DNA from: Brevibacillus invocatus
Lineage (GTDB): Bacteria; Bacillota; Bacilli; Brevibacillales; Brevibacillaceae
Assembly (NCBI RefSeq): GCF_003710915.1
Contig: NZ_RHHR01000035.1
Coordinates: forward strand, 1 to 64,000
Reading direction: 5' to 3'
Length of the DNA stretch: 64,000 nucleotides
Position 1 is the first letter of the stretch; the number at the start of each line of letters is the position of its first letter. Under the pieces are notes generated by a model, which saw only the letters and a list, made by a program, of their open reading frames with translations, was not told where the DNA came from and made no database searches. Shown here piece after piece: positions 9,926-18,638 of this stretch. A program made the position numbers and the translations under genes.

Positions 9926-10867
9926 GTGGCGACAGAGGAAAGAATCGACCCGCTATTTCGCCCGTTGACCAAAGATGTGCAGGCCGTAGGCATCACCAGG
10001 CCCAGTCTTAGCAATTGGCAGCAAGTGGTCAGAAAATTGGTAAAGAATAAATTGGCGATGCTAGGGTTCTTTATTATCCTGTTTCTCGTCGTGATGGCCA
10101 TCATCGGACCTTCGCTGGTACCCTATAGCCATTCCGACCAAAGCCTGCTGGATCGTAATAAGGAATTATCGGCAGAGCATTGGTTCGGTACGGATGAGCT
10201 CGGGCGCGACATGTTCGCCCGCACTTGGTTTGGGGCCAGGATCTCCCTGACGATCGGCGTAGTGGCGGCACTGATCGATTTGGTTATCGGCGTAACGGTA
10301 GGTGGAATCGCCGGATACATGGCGGGAAGAGGGAAAAAAGGAGACCGCATCGACAACATCATCATGAGGATCATTGAGATTTTGTACGGATTGCCGTATC
10401 TCTTGGTGGTCATTCTGTTGATGGTCGTGATGGAACCGGGCATTCTGACCATTATTATCGCCTTGTCCGCGACGGGCTGGGTAGGAATGGCACGTCTCGT
10501 TCGCGGTCAAATCCTGCAACTGAAAAACCAGGAGTTCATCATGGCGGCACAGGTGCTCGGGGCGAAGTTTTCCCGTATCCTGCTGAAGCACTTGATCCCC
10601 AATACGTTTGGGGTGATCATTGTCAACCTGACCTTTACGATCCCGTCTGCGATCTTCGCCGAATCTTTCCTCAGCTTTTTGGGGCTGGGTGTACAAGCGC
10701 CTGATGCCAGCTGGGGAACGATGACGAATGATGCCATGGGTGTGATCCTGACCGGTGACTGGTGGAGACTCTTCTTCCCGGGACTGATGATTTCGCTGAC
10801 GATGTTTGCGTTCAACGTTTTTGGTGACGGCTTGCAAGACGCACTAGACCCACGTCTGCGGGATTAG
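9926..10867 (+). CDS. oppC: Peptide ABC transporter permease (OppC/DppC type)
   Basis: This is the second pore subunit of the peptide importer. It starts with GTG (MATEERIDPLF) behind AAGGAGGG. The short cytoplasmic N-terminus, the LVKNKLAMLGFFIIL first membrane helix, the extracytoplasmic HWFGTDELGRDMFAR motif and the EAA loop QVLGAKFSRILLKHLIPNT are typical of OppC/DppC. The C-terminal SFLGLGVQAPDASWGTM motif is also present. It has 313 residues. Gene spacing of 2 bases before it and 20 after shows operon organisation. Confidence 0.93.
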   Translation: MATEERIDPLFRPLTKDVQAVGITRPSLSNWQQVVRKLVKNKLAMLGFFIILFLVVMAIIGPSLVPYSHSDQSLLDRNKELSAEHWFGTDELGRDMFARTWFGARISLTIGVVAALIDLVIGVTVGGIAGYMAGRGKKGDRIDNIIMRIIEILYGLPYLLVVILLMVVMEPGILTIIIALSATGWVGMARLVRGQILQLKNQEFIMAAQVLGAKFSRILLKHLIPNTFGVIIVNLTFTIPSAIFAESFLSFLGLGVQAPDASWGTMTNDAMGVILTGDWWRLFFPGLMISLTMFAFNVFGDGLQDALDPRLRD

Positions 10868-10887
10868 AGAGAAGGGAGGATGACAAG

Positions 10888-11907
10888 ATGAATCAGCATC
10901 TGCTTACCATAGACAACTTGAAGGTGAATTTTAAGACGTATGGCGGAGAAGTGCAGGCGGTACGCGGCGTATCGTTTCATGTCGACAAGGGGGAGACAGT
11001 CGCGATCGTCGGTGAGAGCGGCTGCGGCAAAAGTGTAACAGCACAGGCGATCATGGGCCTGATCCCGAATCCTCCTGGTCGCATTGTCGGCGGCAAGGTC
11101 GTATTCGAAGGGACAGAAATCAGCAGCCTGCCCAAGAAAGAGCTGCTGGGGATTCGTGGAACACAGATCGGAATGGTCTTTCAGGACCCGATGACTGCCT
11201 TGAACCCGACGATGAAGGTTGGCGCCCAGATCGTAGAAGGATTTGTCCGCAGTCAAAAAGTATCTCGGGAAGAAGCGCGCAAACGGGCTATCGAGATGCT
11301 GCGACTCGTCGGCATCCCCGACCCGGAGCAGCGCGTCGATCAGTACCCGCATCAGTTCAGCGGAGGCATGCGTCAGCGCGTCGTGATTGCCATTGCGCTC
11401 GCCTGTGATCCCAAGCTGGTGATTGCCGATGAGCCGACAACTGCCTTGGATGTGACGATCCAGGCGCAAATCCTGGACTTGCTGAAGAGACTCCAGGAAG
11501 AGCAGCAGCTTTCCGTTGTGATCATCACGCATGACCTGGGCGTCGTGGCAGAGATCGCACACCGGATGGTTGTGATGTACGCAGGAATGGTGGTCGAGAC
11601 GGGAACGGTAGAGGATGTCTTCGCCAATCCGAAGCATCCCTATACGTGGGGCTTGATGCGCTCATTGCCGCGCCTTGATGAGGAGGAAAAGCAACGGCTG
11701 GTCCCGATCGAGGGTACCCCTCCAGATTTGTTCAACCCGCCAGTCGGCTGCGCTTTTGCAGCACGCTGCGATTTCGCGATGGAAATCTGCAAGCAGCAAA
11801 TGCCTCCGACTACTTCGTTTGGTCAAGGGCACGAAGCAGCGTGCTGGCTCCATGACGAACGGGCGCCGCGCATCGAAGAATTGGTGGCAGCAGGGAGGCA
11901 GGCATAA
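10888..11907 (+). CDS. oppD: Peptide ABC transporter ATP-binding protein (OppD/DppD type)
   Basis: This is one of the two ATPases energising peptide import. Walker A is GESGCGKS (about residue 47). The family signature is FSGGMRQRV, Walker B is [12 protein letters not shown], and the switch His is in IITHDLGVV. The C-terminal extension has the oligopeptide-transporter motif [17 protein letters not shown], with cysteines that in some homologues bind an Fe-S cluster. The length of 339 residues is typical. Its stop codon overlaps the start of the next gene in TAATG. Confidence 0.95.
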   Translation: MNQHLLTIDNLKVNFKTYGGEVQAVRGVSFHVDKGETVAIVGESGCGKSVTAQAIMGLIPNPPGRIVGGKVVFEGTEISSLPKKELLGIRGTQIGMVFQDPMTALNPTMKVGAQIVEGFVRSQKVSREEARKRAIEMLRLVGIPDPEQRVDQYPHQFSGGMRQRVVIAIALACDPKLVIADEPTTALDVTIQAQILDLLKRLQEEQQLSVVIITHDLGVVAEIAHRMVVMYAGMVVETGTVEDVFANPKHPYTWGLMRSLPRLDEEEKQRLVPIEGTPPDLFNPPVGCAFAARCDFAMEICKQQMPPTTSFGQGHEAACWLHDERAPRIEELVAAGRQA

Positions 11908-12857
11908 TGAGTGAAACATTGTTGGAAGTGCGTGATTTGAAAAAATACTTTTCGATTGCGGCCGATTTCGAACTGAAGGCGGTAGACGGCGTCTCTTTTT
12001 CCATAAAAAAGGGTGAGACGTTGGGCTTGGTAGGGGAGAGTGGCTGCGGCAAATCCACTCTTGGGCGCACGATTATCCGCCTGTACGAAAATACGGACGG
12101 TGAAGTGTTGTTCAAGGGGAAGAATGTCCATCAGCTTCGGGGAAAAGAAATCAACCAATTCAATCGCGATGTGCAAATGATCTTCCAGGACCCGCAGGCA
12201 AGTCTCAATCCGCGGATGACAGTCGAAGATATTGTGGCAGAGGGGTTGGATATCCACGGCCTGGGTCGGGGGAAGCGGCGGGAGCGGGTCGCGGAGCTCT
12301 TGCAGCTGGTAGGACTGCACAAAGATCATGCGCAGCGGTATCCACACGAATTTAGTGGTGGACAGCGCCAGCGGATCGGGATCGCTCGGGCTCTGGCTGT
12401 TGAGCCCGAGTTCATTATCGCCGATGAGCCGATTTCCGCGCTGGACGTATCGATTCAGGCTCAGGTAGTCAATCTGCTGGAGGACTTGCAGCAGGAGAGA
12501 GGACTTACCTATCTGTTTATTGCCCATGACCTCTCGATGGTCAAGCACATCTCCAACCGAATTGGCGTGATGTATCTGGGGAAAATGGTAGAACTGGCGC
12601 CAAGCGGCGAGCTGTACAAAGAGCCGCTTCACCCGTATACCCAGGCGCTGCTTTCATCAGTGCCAGTGCCTGATCCGACGATCAAGAGAGAACGGATCGT
12701 CTTGCAAGGCGACTTGCCCAGCCCGGCCAACAAACCGAGCGGATGCGGATTTCGTACCCGATGTCAGGCAGCGACAGAGCGCTGCGCTGTGGAAGAGCCG
12801 GTCTGGAAGGAAGCCATGCCTGGGCACTGGGTAGCCTGCCACCTGCTGGATACCTAG
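11907..12857 (+). CDS. oppF: Peptide ABC transporter ATP-binding protein (OppF/DppF type)
   Basis: This is the second ATPase of the importer. Walker A is GESGCGKST, the signature is FSGGQRQRI, Walker B is [12 protein letters not shown], and the switch His is in FIAHDLSMV. The C-terminal oligopeptide-transporter motif [16 protein letters not shown] is present. It has 316 residues. It is the last gene of the operon, and a terminator lies 75 bases beyond it inside the convergent gene. Confidence 0.95.
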   Translation: MSETLLEVRDLKKYFSIAADFELKAVDGVSFSIKKGETLGLVGESGCGKSTLGRTIIRLYENTDGEVLFKGKNVHQLRGKEINQFNRDVQMIFQDPQASLNPRMTVEDIVAEGLDIHGLGRGKRRERVAELLQLVGLHKDHAQRYPHEFSGGQRQRIGIARALAVEPEFIIADEPISALDVSIQAQVVNLLEDLQQERGLTYLFIAHDLSMVKHISNRIGVMYLGKMVELAPSGELYKEPLHPYTQALLSSVPVPDPTIKRERIVLQGDLPSPANKPSGCGFRTRCQAATERCAVEEPVWKEAMPGHWVACHLLDT

Positions 12858-12861
12858 ATTT

Positions 12862-13254
12862 CTATTTTAGATAGTAGGTGATCGTGAGACCGATTGAGAA
12901 TAAGGCTAGTGACAGGCCTGCTTCGATCAAAAGGGACGTTCCTCTTTGGAAGAACGTCTCTTTTTTTGATTGAAAGGAAGGATCATCCGTCTGATATAGA
13001 TCCTCGTCGAGCACGCGTGGCTTGCGGAAGAACATTTGCTTGAGCTGGCGGAAGCCTGCGGCAAACACGCTGAAAAAGCCGGAGCGGACGACAGCTGCCA
13101 GACCGCCTGCGATCAACAGGAAGAGACTGAACAGAAAGCTTTGATTAATCACAGTCAGCAGGGTAGCAGAGGAAGCAGTTACGCCTACTCCGAGACAACC
13201 AAGTATGGTTATGGCCGACCAGTAGGGGAATCTCTTTTTCACGAAAACAGACAC
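12862..13254 (-). CDS. Small membrane protein, DUF3899-like
   Basis: The 130-residue protein has two hydrophobic segments near the N-terminus (about 13-30 and 38-58), a polar middle section with a conserved-looking FFRKPRVLDEDLY stretch, and a C-terminal membrane segment. This layout resembles the DUF3899 family of Bacillales; the match is from memory and tentative. The GTG at 13254 has AAGGAT almost abutting it, so a GTG four codons later (13242) is an alternative start. It is convergent with oppF, only 4 bases apart, and its 3' coding region contains the oppF terminator. No function is known. Confidence 0.6.
   Translation of the reverse strand: MSVFVKKRFPYWSAITILGCLGVGVTASSATLLTVINQSFLFSLFLLIAGGLAAVVRSGFFSVFAAGFRQLKQMFFRKPRVLDEDLYQTDDPSFQSKKETFFQRGTSLLIEAGLSLALFSIGLTITYYLK
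12933..12967 (+). terminator. Rho-independent terminator of the peptide operon
   Basis: The arms 12933-12941 and 12952-12960 form a 9-base-pair stem with one G-U pair, followed by seven T residues (12961-12967) on the plus strand. It lies wholly inside the coding region of the convergent membrane protein gene, so the same bases encode that protein's residues at about 96-108. Confidence 0.8.
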
Positions 13255-13445
13255 ATCCTTATCGATAGGGCTGAGCAGACTAATCCCAATGCTTGGCAGG
13301 TTGACTGGATCAGGCGTTCACATCCCGCCATAGGGAGGATGAAGGGCTCTCGGGAGAGCTGCTCCAGCATAATCGATTCTTCCCAGGAAAGGGCATGTCC
13401 ATGCTCTGCAACTGCAACGAGAACCTCCAATTGAAACAAGGTCAA
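13239..13445 (-). pseudogene. LysR-family regulator remnant with internal deletion
   Basis: The 68-codon frame begins with MTLFQLEVLVAVAEHG, a classic LysR helix-turn-helix start (TTG codon). It then passes straight into LEQLSREPFILPMAGCERLI, which belongs to the effector-binding domain normally about 150 residues further on. The rest of the DNA-binding domain, the linker helix and most of the ligand domain are absent, so this is a fused remnant rather than a small gene. It is divergent from the PhzF-like remnant at 13564, the usual layout for a LysR regulator and its target. Confidence 0.75.
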
Positions 13446-13563
13446 CCGGGTGCTCCTTCCATGAAGAAATGTTCATGCTAAGCATGTAAAGCCTTCATTT
13501 TACAGAAAATTCTATTGGTTTTATGATAGAGAACAAGTGCTGAAAAAAAGGAGTGGTAAAAAT

Positions 13564-14275
13564 ATGAATCGGTTACCTGTGTACCATGTGGACGCTTTTA
13601 CGAGTGAAGCTTTTGCTGGCAATCCAGCAGGGGTGATTCCGGATGCCACTACATTGACTGTACAGCAAATGCAGAAAATTGCCAATGAGTTGAACCTTCC
13701 AGAGTCCGCTTTTCTGATACCAAGTAGTCATCCGGATGCCGATTTTCGCATTCGCTATTTTTCACCGACGACTGAAATCCCATTCTGCGGGCATGCGACA
13801 GTAGCTTCCACCTGGATATTGGCTACAGAGTACGGATGGCTGGAAAAAGCGGAACGCATCGTGTTCGAGACCAATGTAGGACTCATTCCTGTTTCGTTGG
13901 AGACGAAAGGGGGCAGGCTGGAGCAGGTAACCATGACACAGATTAGTCCGAGTGCAAGGGAGATTGATGTGAATCCCACAGATGTAGCGATAGCGATACT
14001 GGTCGGCATACAGCCGCAGGATCTGGATGATCGCTATCCGATGAAGCTGGCGTCTACAGGCAGTATGCACCTATTGGTTCCTGTTCGTACACAGCAGGCC
14101 ATTGATCAGGCACAGCCGATTTTGGCTGAATTAGCTGAATTAAACAGCAAGCACAGTATCACAACGACTCATCTTTTCACCTGGGATGCTCCGGAAGGAT
14201 ACACGTTGTACACTCGTGATCCGAGTAGCGGGCAAGGCTCATGTCACGATCGCGGGACAGCTTCTTCTCGGATGA
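13564..14275 (+). pseudogene. PhzF-family isomerase/epimerase remnant
   Basis: The N-terminal 220 codons are a good PhzF-family protein: YHVDAFTSEAFAGNPAGV, catalytic Glu in NLPESAFL, and YFSPTTEIPFCGHATVAS. After GYTLYTRD (about 14220) the frame degenerates. A different frame from 14231 reads GKAHVTIAGQLLLG then TGA (14273-14275), which is the end of a PhzF protein. The missing block would contain the conserved second glycine-rich motif. The simplest explanation is a deletion of roughly 50 codons plus a frame change. The start at 13564 follows AAAGGAG. The original frame runs on to 14397 without meaning. Confidence 0.8.
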
Positions 14276-14293
14276 CGAAAGGGGGAGACAGAC

Positions 14294-15343
14294 TTGGTGA
14301 TAGAGGGGCTAGAAAAGTGCATTCAGGAGAGGACAGACCAGTATTTGCAGAAATTGTTCACGCTGCTGCGGCAACCGAGCATCAGTCCTCGAAATGAAGG
14401 GGTGAGGGAGTGCGCAGAGCTGCTTCAAACCCTTATGGAAGAGAGCGGCATTTCCACTAGCTTGATCGAAACGCCAGGGGCTCCTGTTGTGTATGGAGAG
14501 GTGATGCGGGACCCTGAGGCCTTTACCCTGCTCATCTATGGTCACTATGATGTGCAGCCTCCGGAGCCATTGGAAGAATGGGTATCTCCGCCATTCGAGC
14601 CTACGATTCGGGACGGGAGAATTTATTGTCGCGGAGTTGGTGACAACAAAGGGCAGCTGATGGCACAGGTGCTGGCGATCAAGACGTATCTCGACGTTGT
14701 CGGGGAACTGCCGATCAATGTGAAATTTGTGTTTGACGGGGAAGAGGAAAGCGGAAGTGAGCATCTCGATTCCTTTGTTGCGCAGCATGCAACCAAATTG
14801 GCATGCGATCTCGTCTATACGTCTGACGGCCCCATGCATGCAAGCGGGCGACCATCCGTGGAATTGGGGGTCAGGGGCATCCTGGGCATCGAGATGACAG
14901 TTACTGGAGCGAAGTGGGACCATCACTCCGGCAATATGGGGAATGTCGTGCCCAATCCTGCATGGAAGCTGATCGATTTATTACGGACGATGCGGGATGA
15001 AACGGGGAAAGTCCTGATTGAGGGCTTCTACGATCGCATTCGGGAGCCATCCGTACGCGAGCGGGAGCTTTTGCAGCTCATGCCGTTTGATTCCGAGCAG
15101 GTTCAGACACAGCTCGGACTCAGCGATTTGCAGATGGACGGGGAAACCTATTACCGAAAGCTGGCGATGGAGCCAACGTTCAATATATGTGGCTTTCATA
15201 GCGGGTATGGGGGAGAGGGCCTGAATGATGAAGCCAATCACGCTCCGAACGAGAATATGGTGACAGAGCTCTTTTTCAACGGGATTCTGTGCACTTGCCA
15301 CGTCGTTTATAGGCTTGGTGAATTTTCCGCCATAAAAGCATAG
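14294..15343 (+). pseudogene. M20 peptidase with an in-frame central deletion
   Basis: The frame encodes 349 residues where this M20 dipeptidase subfamily usually has about 450. The N-terminal part is normal, with ligands in IYGHYDVQPPEP, GVGDNKGQ, FDGEEESGSE and YTSDGPMH, followed by the start of the lid domain. At about codon 308 the sequence NICGFHSGYGGEG jumps directly to LNDEANHAPNENM, the C-terminal metal-ligand region, so roughly 100 residues of lid and catalytic domain are missing without loss of frame. Start is TTG 14294 or GTG 14297, both behind AAAGGGGGAG. A shortened but folded protein cannot be excluded. It is more likely a remnant, given the two decayed neighbours. Confidence 0.7.
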
Positions 15344-15357
15344 AGCAACGAATCCAG

Positions 15358-15410
15358 ACAAGCCCCCTCTTCGCCGACAGGTTCGGTTGGATAAGGGGGT
15401 GCTTGTTTGT
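15358..15410. terminator. Hairpin between convergent genes
   Basis: The arms ACAAGCCCCCT (15358-15368) and AGGGGGTGCTTGT (15394-15406) pair with a two-base bulge. It lies between the M20 remnant and the convergent superoxide dismutase gene. T tracts are weak on both sides, so termination efficiency is uncertain. Confidence 0.4.
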
Positions 15411-15422
15411 GTCGTCCCATGT

Positions 15423-16484
15423 TCAATACGGCTGCCAACGCAGCTTGCGCGCTTGTTGAAAGCGCTCTTCCACATAGGGCCAGTTGACGAGCTTCCACCA
15501 CGCCTCGATATAGTCGGGTCGATTTTCTTTATACTTGAGAAAATACGAGTGTTCCCAGACGTCTAGCGGCAAAAGGGGAATGACATCCCATTGTGACAGG
15601 TTCTGATGCTTTTCTGCTGTCAAAATCTCGAGGTGCTGTGAGCGGGGAGACCAGACGAGAATGGCCCAACCAGGACCCTCTACTTTGGCAGCTGCTTGGG
15701 TAAATTGCTTTTGAAAAGCTGAATAGGAGCCGAAGTATCGGTTGATGGAGTCCGCCAGATCGCCTGACGGTTCGCCGCCGCCATTCGGGCTCATCGTAGG
15801 CCAGAACAGCGTGTGCAAATAATGCCCTGCACCATTGAACGCCAGCTCCCGTTCCCAGTGGCGGATCAGCTCAAAATCATTTTTTTCGCGGGACTCTGCC
15901 AGCTTTCGCTCGGCCGTATTGAGGTCGTCTACATATTTTTTGTGCAGCTTCTCGTGATGGATACGCATGGTTTCCGCATCGATGTAGGGCTCCAGGGCGT
16001 CGTACGCATACGGCAAGGGCGGCAATGAATGTCGACCGACCGCAACAGGTCTTGCTACTGGGACTCGTTCTGGCTCTCGCGCAGGAGCAGGGGTAGGAGG
16101 TGGACCTGTATCGCGAACAGGCTCAGGCTCGAATGCAGGCTGATCCGCAGCTTGTTCCCACACTGCTTCCACGTGCTCCTGTGCCGGAAGATGAGTGATG
16201 GGTTGTAGCTCAGCAGCATCCTGGTCATACTGCTGGACCAGACGTAAAAATTGATGAAACTGTTCCTGCACCTTCTCAGCTTGAATAATCAAGGTAGGGA
16301 GTTCCACATCTTTGTTAGCCCGATCCATGTGAGAGGCCTTTTTTCCGATTTGGGTGAACGATTCGTCGAATTTGTGCAAATGGCGCTCCAGTTCGCGGTT
16401 GAGCGTGCTGTTTTTGCGTAAATTTTCGATCCATTGACGTCCCCACTGACTCCAGTCCATCAGGTTGCGTGTTTGTTGTTCCAC
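15423..16484 (-). CDS. sodF: Fe/Mn superoxide dismutase with N-terminal extension
   Basis: This dismutates superoxide to peroxide and oxygen. The catalytic domain begins near residue 155 (LPPLPYAYDALEPYIDAETM) and keeps all four metal ligands: His in MRIHHEKLH, His in GHYLHTLFW, and Asp and His in LDVWEHSYFLKY. In front is an extension of about 150 residues. It contains a helical Gln/Glu/Arg-rich part and a Pro/Glu/Arg-rich linker, with no signal peptide. B. subtilis SodF also carries an N-terminal extension, but a shorter one. GTG at 16484 follows AGGAGGG; the frame is open further upstream but without a ribosome site. Total 353 residues. It is divergent from racE. Confidence 0.88.
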   Translation of the reverse strand: MEQQTRNLMDWSQWGRQWIENLRKNSTLNRELERHLHKFDESFTQIGKKASHMDRANKDVELPTLIIQAEKVQEQFHQFLRLVQQYDQDAAELQPITHLPAQEHVEAVWEQAADQPAFEPEPVRDTGPPPTPAPAREPERVPVARPVAVGRHSLPPLPYAYDALEPYIDAETMRIHHEKLHKKYVDDLNTAERKLAESREKNDFELIRHWERELAFNGAGHYLHTLFWPTMSPNGGGEPSGDLADSINRYFGSYSAFQKQFTQAAAKVEGPGWAILVWSPRSQHLEILTAEKHQNLSQWDVIPLLPLDVWEHSYFLKYKENRPDYIEAWWKLVNWPYVEERFQQARKLRWQPY

Positions 16485-16654
16485 TACTGAGTCCCTCCTA
16501 CAGATGCGCATCTCCTCTTCAACGTATGATAATCGCCTAGAGAAGGTGCGGCTTTCGCGGAGTGCAAGAAATTTCAAGCCCGCATATGGTAGTAGCACAA
16601 ATGCAGGAAGTGGTATGCTGTACAATATTCACTACAACAGGGGAGACACCATGC

Positions 16655-17479
16655 ATGCATAAAGAACAAGCGATTGCTGTCATTGATTCAGGAGTTGGAG
16701 GACTTACGGTAGCCAAGGAAGTCATGCAGCAGTTCCCAAATGAAAGGATTTTGTACGTAGGCGATAATGCGCGTTGTCCCTACGGCTCCAAAACGCCGGA
16801 GGAAATACGATCCTACAGCTTTCAGATGATAGATTTTGTTGCACATACGCCACTAAAAGCACTGGTCATAGCCTGTAATACTGCTACGGCAGTTGTGCTG
16901 GAAGAGGCACAAGCCACGCTCAAACTCCCTGTGATCGGTGTGATCGAACCTGGAGCGAGAGCAGCTGTCCAAGCCACACGAAACCGAAGAATCGGCGTCA
17001 TCGGTACAGAGACGACCATTCGCACACAGGCTTACACTCGGGCTCTGCTGCGGCTCCAACCCGACTTGCACGTCTGCGGCTTGGCCTGTCCTGCGTTCGT
17101 ACCGCTGGTGGAGACACACTTGGCACACACAGAAGAAGCCCGTCGCGTGGTGCAGGAAACGCTGAAGCCTTTGCTGCGAGAGGAATTGGATACGTTGATC
17201 TTGGGATGCACCCATTATCCTCTGCTCGCTCCGATCATTCAGGAAGTCATGGGAGATCAGGTGCGATTGATCAGCTCGGCCGAGGAGACAGCCCGTGAGC
17301 TGGCGGTGCATATCGGGTCAAAGAATAGAGCGCCCATATCCAGATCTGGTGAAAAAGGGCCAGATCATTTGTTTGTGACCAGCGGCGACGCCGACATGTT
17401 CCGAGAGATTGCCGAAGAGTGGCTGGGTACGCAGGTTGCGGTCGAGCATCATTCTCTTGTCAAAACCGTACAGTCGTAA
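16655..17479 (+). CDS. racE: Glutamate racemase
   Basis: This cytoplasmic, cofactor-independent racemase makes D-glutamate for peptidoglycan. IAVIDSGVGGLTVAKE opens the protein. The two catalytic cysteines are in ACNTATA and GCTHYPLL. The length of 274 residues is standard. The ATG at 16655 follows AGGGGAG by nine bases; an ATG 4 bases upstream runs into a stop after three codons, and a longer in-frame upstream extension lacks a ribosome site. The following order gerM-rph-rdgB-ysnB matches the B. subtilis racE region. Confidence 0.95.
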   Translation: MHKEQAIAVIDSGVGGLTVAKEVMQQFPNERILYVGDNARCPYGSKTPEEIRSYSFQMIDFVAHTPLKALVIACNTATAVVLEEAQATLKLPVIGVIEPGARAAVQATRNRRIGVIGTETTIRTQAYTRALLRLQPDLHVCGLACPAFVPLVETHLAHTEEARRVVQETLKPLLREELDTLILGCTHYPLLAPIIQEVMGDQVRLISSAEETARELAVHIGSKNRAPISRSGEKGPDHLFVTSGDADMFREIAEEWLGTQVAVEHHSLVKTVQS

Positions 17480-17522
17480 CGCCAACTTTTGACTCATCTC
17501 GCACTTCGTCCAGACATTCCAC

Positions 17523-17552
17523 GCATAAACACAAGCCCTGCTCGTATACATG
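17523..17552 (+). promoter_or_regulatory. Possible sigma-E promoter for gerM
   Basis: GCATAAA (17523-17529) and TATACATG (17545-17552), separated by 15 bases, partly resemble the sigma-E elements KMATATT and CATACANT. The location 33 bases before the gerM start, and the mother-cell expression known for B. subtilis gerM, raise the likelihood. The match is imperfect. Confidence 0.3.
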
Positions 17553-17585
17553 GTAGTACAAAGTGTCTGGAGGAGGCTGGATGAG

Positions 17586-18638
17586 ATGAGAATGCAACGC
17601 ATCGGCAAAATGACGGCCGTGCTGGGAGTTAGTGCTGTGCTGCTTTCGGGCTGCGGTCTCTTTGGCCCGGAAAAGGAAGTGAGTAGCATCGACGCACCTC
17701 CACTGTCAGAAGTGGCCGTAGAAGTGCCTGATGTGACAGAGGAAGGTTCGCTTGAGCAGCCTGAGGCAGTGGAGCAGGGTACAGCAGAGCGTACCGTTTA
17801 CCTGCTCGATGCAAATGGCTATGTCGTTCCTGTATCTCTCACGCTGCCAAAGGTAGAAGGGCTCGCCAAGCAAGCCCTCAGCTACATGGTCAAGGGAGGT
17901 CCTGTAGAAACCTTGCTGCAAGGCGGTTTCTCCGCTGTACTGCCGCAAGGAACAGAAGTAAAGGGACTTCTGATCAAAAACGGTGTTGCTACGGTTGACT
18001 TTTCCAAAGAGTTTAAAACGTATGAAGAAAAGGATGAAAAGAAGATCCTGGATGCGGTCACGCGTGTCTTGACCGAGTTTGGCAATGTGAAGACAGTACA
18101 GATCTGGGTGAATGGGACTCCGCTCAAAGAAATGCCTGTAGCGAGCACACCTATTAACCAGCTGGATCGCAATCTCGGTGTCAACCTTGAGCTTGCAGAT
18201 GGAGCGATTCCAGGCAGCACCTCTGCAGTCACCGTCTACTTCCAGGGGCAATTGGATGATGCCCGTACGTATTTTGTTCCGGTGACACGCCTGATTCCTA
18301 CAACGCAAAATGTGGCGAAAGCAACGGTAGAAGAGCTGATTAAAGGACCCAAACAAGATTCCCAGCTGTTCAGTTCTCTCCTCCGAACAACGCGCGTGCT
18401 GGATGTGAAGCAGGATAAGGATCTGATCACGGTCAATCTGAGTAGCGACATCCTCAAATACGACGAGGGCAAGGATGCCAATCCAGACGCACTGGAGTCG
18501 CTCGTGCTTTCCCTCACCGAAAGCACGGGAGCGAAGCAGGTTCAGCTTTTGGTTGAAGGCAAGCCGCTCACCAGTGAAGCCCACGATTTCTCCAAGCCAG
18601 TCGCTCGTCCGCTTCACGTCAACCCGATTCGTTTTTAA
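17586..18638 (+). CDS. gerM: GerMN-domain lipoprotein (GerM)
   Basis: The protein has a signal peptide ending in the lipobox LLSGC, an acidic spacer, and two consecutive GerMN domains (about residues 65-195 and 205-335), each with a pattern like VATVDFSKEF or ITVNLSSDIL. In B. subtilis GerM is a sporulation and germination protein that stabilises the SpoIIIA-SpoIIQ channel between mother cell and forespore. The length of 350 residues agrees. The ATG at 17586 has AGGAGG nine bases upstream. It lies between racE and rph, as in B. subtilis. Confidence 0.9.
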   Translation: MRMQRIGKMTAVLGVSAVLLSGCGLFGPEKEVSSIDAPPLSEVAVEVPDVTEEGSLEQPEAVEQGTAERTVYLLDANGYVVPVSLTLPKVEGLAKQALSYMVKGGPVETLLQGGFSAVLPQGTEVKGLLIKNGVATVDFSKEFKTYEEKDEKKILDAVTRVLTEFGNVKTVQIWVNGTPLKEMPVASTPINQLDRNLGVNLELADGAIPGSTSAVTVYFQGQLDDARTYFVPVTRLIPTTQNVAKATVEELIKGPKQDSQLFSSLLRTTRVLDVKQDKDLITVNLSSDILKYDEGKDANPDALESLVLSLTESTGAKQVQLLVEGKPLTSEAHDFSKPVARPLHVNPIRF

